The notes under the pieces: generated by a model
The model's input: only the letters and a program-made list of their open reading frames with translations
Databases searched by the model: none
Told to the model about the DNA's origin: nothing
Program-made: the position numbers and the translations under genes
Source of the DNA: Cenococcum geophilum 1.58
Taxonomy: Eukaryota > Ascomycota > Dothideomycetes > Gloniales > Gloniaceae
Assembly (NCBI GenBank): GCA_001692895.1
Contig: KV748178.1
Location: 434,001-498,000, forward strand
Length of the DNA stretch: 64,000 bases
Direction of reading: 5' to 3'
Part shown: piece by piece, positions 58,030 through 64,000 of the stretch
Numbering within the stretch: the stretch's first letter is position 1
Layout of the letters: each line of letters starts with the position of its first letter

Positions 58030-59140
58030 TAGGAGTTTGGAGAGCGACGCATTCGTTTGAAATGAGATTAAGGGGAAATTTAACGTGCAGGTTCTTCAAA
58101 GTTCTCTAGAGATAATGGGGTGGCATTAACCCAGGCGCGGACGTGGTCCATAACGGTAATGGTAATAATAAGCTTAGCCTTACACGAGAGTTTTAAATAA
58201 CCGTTGCTTAGGAAGTGAGTTGGAAGGGGTTAAATCACATAACCTTGATACTATATTTAATTAAAGTTAAAATCGCATTAAATGCAATAAGATAGCATGC
58301 GAAAGTCAAGCGTTAATTTATTTCCTACTGCTGATAAGGTACAAATACCGGTTGGCATGCCCTGCAGCGATAAGGCAACTGCACCCGTAGGAAGATGAAA
58401 AACCGCTAAACGTGCGACCTAAGGGATCGCGGACGCTTTATTAATATGACAGACTCCGCAATAAAGACGAATATAAAGGAGGGTGGTATTCGCGTTGCTA
58501 GGCTTCGCTTGTGGCAGGTCCCTTATTTAAACTAGCCAATTTATAGAGAGTGCGCCACGTATTTAGGGATTGCGAAACAAATTTTCTACTCTAAAGTTCC
58601 CTTATAAAGATCCTCATCTAGTCCTAGCTGGCATTTGCCCCGCCATTAGAAACTCTTGGCATCCACCCCACCAACCTTTACCTCTGCCATTCTGTGGCGA
58701 AAAGCGCGTTTGAACGCTAACTTCTCTCTTCATTCGCGTTAAAAATTAAACGACTCTTGAACAAGGGTATGGCCGGTGTGGGTCGGCCACCCTCCCTACT
58801 TGTGGTGGCAGCATCCTATAGCAAGCCGCTTTAATTACCGTTATATGTAATTATAATTATACTTACGTAACCAACTACATACTGTAGTAAAAGTAGACTG
58901 GAAGCAAAGCGCCCTGCCCGCAGCCCTACAGCAGCCACCTATTTACTTTAGCCCGCAACACTCCAGTGTACTCTCTCAGTCTTCCTCTGGCCATGTTGTA
59001 TATCGTTAATTCCCTGCTCACCCGCTCGACCTTCCCTTACTCTTATAAGCAGAAGACCGGTATAGACGATACATAGAACGATGCAGTCTGCGCCGGCTAT
59101 CTAGCAGAGCGGAGGGCAAACCCATCTTAACAATTATCTC
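58030..59140. other. Spacer around the right end of cassette B
   Basis: Contains the right 43-bp core (58761-58803). No gene is recognised on either strand; composition is close to balanced from 58560 on. Confidence 0.4.
58761..58803 (-). repeat. 43-bp GC-rich core, copy 5
   Basis: Inverted partner of 54774-54816. It is the most diverged copy, with C-to-A/T changes in the CCCGCTCCGG part, but keeps GGCCATACCCTTGT. Confidence 0.8.
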
Positions 59141-59146
59141 AGGTGC

Positions 59147-59245
59147 CTCAGACCCTTGGTGAGGAATCTGCCTTTATGCAGCACTTATGCAGCGCTTATG
59201 CAGCTCATTTTACGTGCGAGGTCAATTCCTCACAGAGGGTCTGAG
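59147..59245. mobile_element. Small MITE, 99 bp
   Basis: Inverted ends CTCAGACCCTTGGTGAGGAA and the complement CTCAGACCCTCTGTGAGGAA (with two mismatches). The centre has three copies of a 12-bp TTATGCAGC-based unit. It shows no RIP. A target duplication is not obvious. Confidence 0.8.
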
Positions 59246-59739
59246 AGCAATAATAATTATAAGCTCGCAAGAAGTTACTGTAAGTAACGTGCACAAAAGT
59301 GCACAAAAGAGACTGTATCTATAGTACATAGAGTGCTGCCATCCCAAGAAAGAGCTATTCGTTGGGATGCCCCGCTAAGTCCGATTGAGACTTATGCCAC
59401 CTGAGTGGAGCCAAAACCAGACCCTTTTCTGTCAGACAGAGTTAAAATCCGGATCTAGGCTTTGAATTAGGTTTATATATGTCCTAATAAGGGAACGGGG
59501 TATACTAATATTAGGATGTGGCCTTGCACGAATTGCTAATATTCCTATAGCCTAAGAGTTATAAGATTCCACCTTTTTTTTTACATTTGTAATGGTATCT
59601 AAAGCCATAAAGGGGGGCAATGCAATTACCGAAGCTATTATTAAGGCTAGCTGTGAACAATTTAGGGATAACACATGCCTTTTCATTTTCAACACTATTT
59701 ATATCCTTCCAGTCGGCCTCGTGATCGCGAATGGGAATA

Positions 59740-62342
59740 AAGTTAGTAGGTATTAGTGAGATACCTTATAAACATCGTGTGCATATCTTATAAAATGCAT
59801 TATCCCCTCTAGCTGCGTTAAACATTTAGGGTAGCAATATTCAAATTCTCCCTAATACTTAGGGTGTCGGAAATGCCCTTCTATATATTTTTTAAGGATA
59901 TCTTTTCGCGGTCTTGGGCGCATTCTTTCTTCGTATGTAAACCTATTATTGCCGATACAAATAAGGCACACCGCGTGAGAAAGCGCTATAGGAAATGGGC
60001 GTGTGTAATAAATAGCTTTAATTTTATTGGGCTCTGGGGTAATCCGCTTTCGTTTTAGGGTCTTATCACTTTAACTCTTTCGCGAAATTTCGTTTAAGAC
60101 ACGCTCTGAGCCACGTATGGCTTTCTTTCGCTTACTTACGAGAGATGAGTTGGGGGTATTAAAGAGAACAAAATCTACGTTTTTTCGTTTTAATATTTTG
60201 CGTTAAGGCGTTTCTTGTTAATGGCATAGTCGGGCTAAGGCTTGGATGAATTTAACGCAAGCGTTGTTGTTTTTGAATGGCTTAAATAGTATACTGGCGA
60301 TAGTGGCCCGCTCTTAGATTTTAAACTTAACTCGTGGCAATGTCAGCACCTCCGTTGGACCCTTCCTACTAAGCTGCCAGGCGATCTTAATTATATCGGC
60401 TGAATTATAGAAGTCGCGAATAGCCTTATTCAATCGTTCCCGATGCAATCTTTAATATATTATGCCGATCTTCCGTTTGGTATCTTTATATTGCTAATAT
60501 AAGTTAGTTCCTATGGCCTCGGTAGTAAGCCGGAAGCCTACATTGCGGATTTAATTCTTATGCTCTTCTCGCTCGCTACAAAGCTTTTTAAGCTTGGGGT
60601 GGTTCCAGAGTTCTTCAACCTAATCGTCACTAAGCTCGGTAGGTGCGCGTCAATCTCGTGACAGGCCCATTCTTGCGATAGATTCGATGAGGAGATCTTA
60701 TAAAGGACTCCCAAAATAGATGCTTTGGTAATCGCGCGCAATATGCGTGGGTATGTAGTACTTTTCGTATGTGCTACCAAGATGGCCCATAGTCTGGTTG
60801 CGCTCTTCCGGAGAGATATTATCTATCTGTAGTATTAGTATAGAACAAATAGAGCTTAGGGATAATAGTAGAGTGAACCTACCGTTAATGTTTTTACCCA
60901 AAGCCCGTCGCAATTAATATAGCTCCAGCGCGATTTTAAACCCAGTAATAAGCCCCAACCGTATAAATATGTCACGGTACTTTGCGTATAGGAAGGCTTT
61001 GTCTTTTAGAACATCAACACCCCTAGTCATATGTCTGACGTTATAGAAGAATGGCCGAGCTAGTGCTTCGTCGTTCCATCTAATGTGTAGTACGTCTCGG
61101 TACACTAGCACCTTCAATCCGAAGATATCTTGAATACTTGTAAAGTCATCTCGAAATGCCTTCTGCCCGACACCGATGGCTAAGATATGTGAGACGATGC
61201 AGAACGCAGGGAGTCCTTTAAGGCGGAAAGTAAATTTCTTCCTATATTTGGTCAGTGAGATATAGTGCAGTCTAGGCATAGAACTTACGGTCTACCATCC
61301 TTTTCCTTATTCTTAATGTGTTCTAGGTTTACGTTCACCACGATTATACTCTAGCTAGGGTCTTTTTCGCTGTAAACGATTATAACGTTAATATTTTTAA
61401 ACTAGAGTGCCTTGTTGCTGCCTTTAGCACTAGCGCTTTCAACAAAAGCTCCTGGTCTTGTAGCTATGGCTACGCTGAGAAGGAGAAGAAGCGAAATTTA
61501 GACTTAAATAAAGCCATACAGAGGCTTGGTATCATCTACCCAGAGAGCGTGTAGGATAGCGTAAAGGTTCTGGACGAATATAGCATGCTTTTCTTTTTCC
61601 AATTTATTAAGCCCTAGACTCGGGATCCACTTCTATAGCTATTAGTATATCTTTATGTAAGAGAGGATATAGTGAAGATATACATCACAAATATTAGTTA
61701 GCACGTCACCGTCCATTTTATAGCGCGTGAGGTCCCTATAGCACATACTAATTCGTTTCTAATAGCTTCGCATTAAGCTCTCCTTCTTAATTTAAAAATG
61801 TTTTTTCCGCTAGTAGAGATACACTTTAAACACCTTCGGGTTATATTTACGCAGCTAGATATCTAGGGTTTTTCGGGTCCTCTTTTTAATCTTTAGACAG
61901 TACCTAGTTCGTAGCAATTAAAAGAGCGCGATCGTAGGTAGGCGGAGGATGTATAATCTTACCCCTTCCAGAACTCCCCTTCCCTCTTCTATAGTTTCTG
62001 GGTATAAGGAGTGTGGTTTAGTTTCACAGGTCCTTCCTTCCCTAACTAAGCAATATCCTCTAGTATTTCCTCAGCTTCAGAATCCAATTCTGTGTCAAAT
62101 TCCGTATTAGATTTTATATGCGGGCCACAGTCCGAATTAATACCAGTGCCTGGTTCAATATCTGTATCTAGATCGGTGTCTAGGTCTAAATACGTATCCG
62201 AGCTCAATTCGCAGCTTACCTCCAAATTAGAGTCTGGGCTTCCAGAGGGTGGTAAGCATAGGTTTTAATCAGCGATAGCGTGCTAAACGGCGGCGGTGTA
62301 TAGCGCTCCTCCTTTCCCTATCCTCGGGGTAGGAGCAGCCAT
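59740..62342 (-). pseudogene. DUF3435 (tyrosine-recombinase-like) protein relic, nearly full length
   Basis: From an ATG at 62342 the minus strand reads an acidic N-terminal part with two stops at former Gln codons, a broken middle (RLKRGPEKP near 61880), then an open stretch 61279-60914 with GLPAFCIVSHILAIGVGQKA, DVLHIRWNDEALARPFFYN and ITGFKIALELY. Next, in another frame, come LRRALGKN and PEERNQTMGHLGSTYEKYY with HIARDYQSIYFGSPL (about 60900-60700). The C-terminal side reads QEWACHEIDAHLPS, then IRDFYNSADIIKIAW, an ERATIASILF-type segment, and a C2H2-like end (HFRHPKY, HFIRYAHDVYKVS) near 59740. The LRR...RNQ-MGH...YY block is the conserved core of DUF3435, related to tyrosine recombinases; some family members drive fungal Starship elements. 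Multiple stops and at least three frameshifts. Confidence 0.85.
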
Positions 62343-62344
62343 TT

Positions 62345-62750
62345 CGATTCTCGTGCCGCCATTTCGGTGTTAATAAGCGAGTGTAACGGGTAGGTGAGTG
62401 GTTGGCATTAGGAAGACAAAGAGCCACAGTTAGAAAGGGTAGTAAGACTAAGGTTTAGTAAAGGTACCGAGAGCGACAAGAGGATGGGCCGACCACTCCT
62501 TTAAGTAGGCGCTGGCCCATAACCGGCTTTAAGGGCCGCGCTATACTTAATTCACAAGAAGCGCCGAGGAGTGTTGCTAACGTTTCTGGCTCCTCCATGG
62601 TGATGGGGAGGTAGAGTAGGCATGTTAAGCGAGCAGAGTCTCTTTAAAGCGGCGATGTGACAGGGCATAAGCGAGGTAAGAATGCCTCCAAAAGCGGCGG
62701 CAAAACACTCCCAAAAACGGATGCATTTCCACCACCACATATATATAACT
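62345..62750. other. 5' flank of the DUF3435 relic
   Basis: About 400 bp of balanced composition between the DUF3435 start and the gypsy fragment. It would hold the promoter, but I see no defensible element. A 62-codon minus-strand frame at 62552-62740 has no family features. Confidence 0.4.
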
Positions 62751-62754
62751 AGTA

Positions 62755-64000
62755 ATAGCGATACCCAATTATTCTATATATAATTAATATAATGCCTTAG
62801 GTACTGCTCTAGCGTCTAATTTAACCTTTTTGTTTGACCGTCTATCTGCGGATAATATACGGTAGAAGTTGCTACTCGAACTCCTTGCTCCACTAAAAAT
62901 ACTTCCTAAAATGCTACTATAAATCTTAAATCTCTATCCGATATAATCTTGCTTAGTACTCTATATCTTATAAATACTTCTTTAACGTAGATTCTAGCGA
63001 CATCTTCTGCTGAGATTTCTTCTATATATGCTATAAAGTATCCCTACTTTATAAGCTTATCTACTATTACTAAAATTGCGTTATAATCTTATCCAGTAAT
63101 AGGATCTTTTAATTTTAGCAACTTAACAATAAAGTCCCATAATATAACCTCCTATGGTCTCTCTAGTATTTTAACAAGTTATAGCCCTCTATATAGCTTA
63201 TACCTTATTAGTTTATTCCTTTAGCAATCTAGATATTCCTTTATAACCTTTCTAGCTATCCTCTAGATTCCGTCAATAATATACTCCTCCTAGAGTCTTA
63301 ATACTAAGCTCATAGCTCTATTATATCCTTAGGTTAGTCCCTTATAGAAGTCCTCTATAAACTACTCTGCTATACTTCTTAGGATGTACTTTACTTCTTA
63401 ATTCTTATATATATCCGTCTATAAATCTTCTAACTATACTTCTAGAATTCTTTATACCTAAAAGCTTTCTAGTATTTTGTAGACTTTCTCTAGTTTATTA
63501 TCTTCTTAAGTTGCTGCGATTTTCGGATAATTATACCTAATTAATCCGTCTATATCCTTTCGCAATAAAGCCCCTAATGGCTTTTCCTTATTTTATAGTT
63601 TAGCTTTACGGCTTAAAGCATCTGCCCGCATATTATCTATACCTTTGGTATACTAAATCTCGAAATAGTATTCCATAAGCATCTCTACCCATCTAACCTG
63701 TCTTTAGTTAAGTTCCTTTATTATTAGAAATCCTATTAGGTTCTTATAATCCGTCTTAACTATAAATAGTTTCTCTATACCTTATAAGAATGCTCTCTAT
63801 TCCTTTAATACTATAATTATACCTAATAACTCCTTGTTATAGATGTTATAGTTTAACTCCAGTAGTGTTATCTTCTAACTATAGTATGCCACTAGGTGCT
63901 ATCTATCTTAATACCTTTATATAAAGCACGCCCCTAGTATATAGTCTAATATATCTATTTTTATAACCATCTCTAGTCCTAGTTAATAGATCTTAAGAAC
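62755..64000 (-). pseudogene. Ty3/gypsy pol fragment: RT end, RNase H, integrase
   Basis: The minus strand, entering from the window edge, reads the end of reverse transcriptase and RNase H (LLELNYNIYNKELL, then TDYKNLIGFLITKELN, RWVEMLMEYYFEIQYTKG and NMRADALSRKAK, about 63900-63600), an integrase zinc-binding region with CQRNK (about 63210), and the integrase core with DFIVKLLKLK and ISDRDLRF plus VYYPQTDGQT-type GQTKRLN (about 63130-62830). It stops near 62755, inside the integrase C-terminal part. In-frame TAG/TAA codons are frequent and all derivable from CAG/CAA/TGG. It is a truncated element; its other end lies outside the window. Confidence 0.92.

Larger units (their letters stand above)
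54774..58803. mobile_element. Cassette B bounded by a 43-bp inverted GC-rich repeat
   Basis: The 43-bp core at 54774-54816 faces its inverted copy at 58761-58803. The interior is unlike cassettes A and C: an unrecognised relic (about 55000-56700) and a HeLo-like STAND N-terminal relic (57195-58025). No target duplication is visible around the cores. Confidence 0.5.

Noticed and set aside
22880-58803. Reading all inverted pairs as the two ends of one giant transposon
   Set aside because: The pairs belong to different sequence families and are nested or side by side; no common target duplication supports one large unit.

Overview
The window looks like a gene-poor, repeat-choked accessory or subtelomeric block of a filamentous ascomycete (Pezizomycotina). 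The reasons are: fungal-only families (HET, SesA/NB-ARC/TPR and NACHT/ankyrin NLR-type proteins, DUF3435), short GT-AG introns of 52-70 bp, copia- and gypsy-type retroelements, and a strong excess of TpA with nonsense codons that are nearly all explained by C-to-T or G-to-A changes. That last pattern is the signature of repeat-induced point mutation (RIP). I found no convincing intact protein-coding gene. Almost every gene below is a relic whose reading frame and often splice sites survive while CAG/CAA/CGA/TGG codons have become stops. The species cannot be named from the sequence.

Layout. 0-2.6 kb: AT-rich RIP-like DNA. 2.6-5.5 kb: copia-like element (gag only, paired LTRs, perfect 5-bp target duplication). 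5.5-13.7 kb: AT-rich DNA with fold-back MITEs, a SAM-methyltransferase relic, a possible F-box/LRR-type relic, an odd Val-Gly-Asp repeat reading frame and a 17-bp minisatellite. 13.7-20.3 kb: a Ca2+/H+ exchanger (CAX) relic with two recognisable introns, followed by a RIP-mutated LTR element with a gag relic. 20.3-28.8 kb: two related nucleotidyltransferase-like relics (one inside an inverted-repeat element, with an F-box-like N terminus), a 386-bp fold-back MITE, and a SesA-NB-ARC-TPR NLR relic. 29-33.6 kb: an inverted-repeat-bounded cassette with two convergent unknown genes, then a solo LTR. 35-37.5 kb: a HET-domain relic between MITEs. 37.9-43.1 kb: a 5.1-kb array of a 68-bp minisatellite (about 75 copies). 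43.5-45.1 kb: a second cassette with a PD-(D/E)XK-like gene. 46.3-53.3 kb: a 7-kb NACHT NLR relic with about 34 near-identical 33-residue repeats plus ankyrin repeats. 53.8-54.4 kb: two solo LTRs, one split by a MITE. 54.8-58.8 kb: a third cassette with an unknown relic and a HeLo-like STAND N-terminal relic. 59.7-62.3 kb: a nearly full-length DUF3435 (tyrosine-recombinase-like) relic. 62.75-64 kb: a gypsy pol fragment.

How the parts relate. The genes are mostly fungal self/non-self recognition and programmed-cell-death families (HET, two NLRs, a STAND N-terminal domain) mixed with uncharacterised families commonly dispersed in fungal genomes. A GC-rich 43-bp sequence occurs five times, four of them as two inverted pairs around different gene cargo; the fifth starts a partial cassette that shares both end regions with the first. 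This suggests a family of cargo-carrying inverted-repeat cassettes whose basal unit encodes the PD-(D/E)XK-like protein. All function calls rest on motif recognition by eye; no database search was possible.
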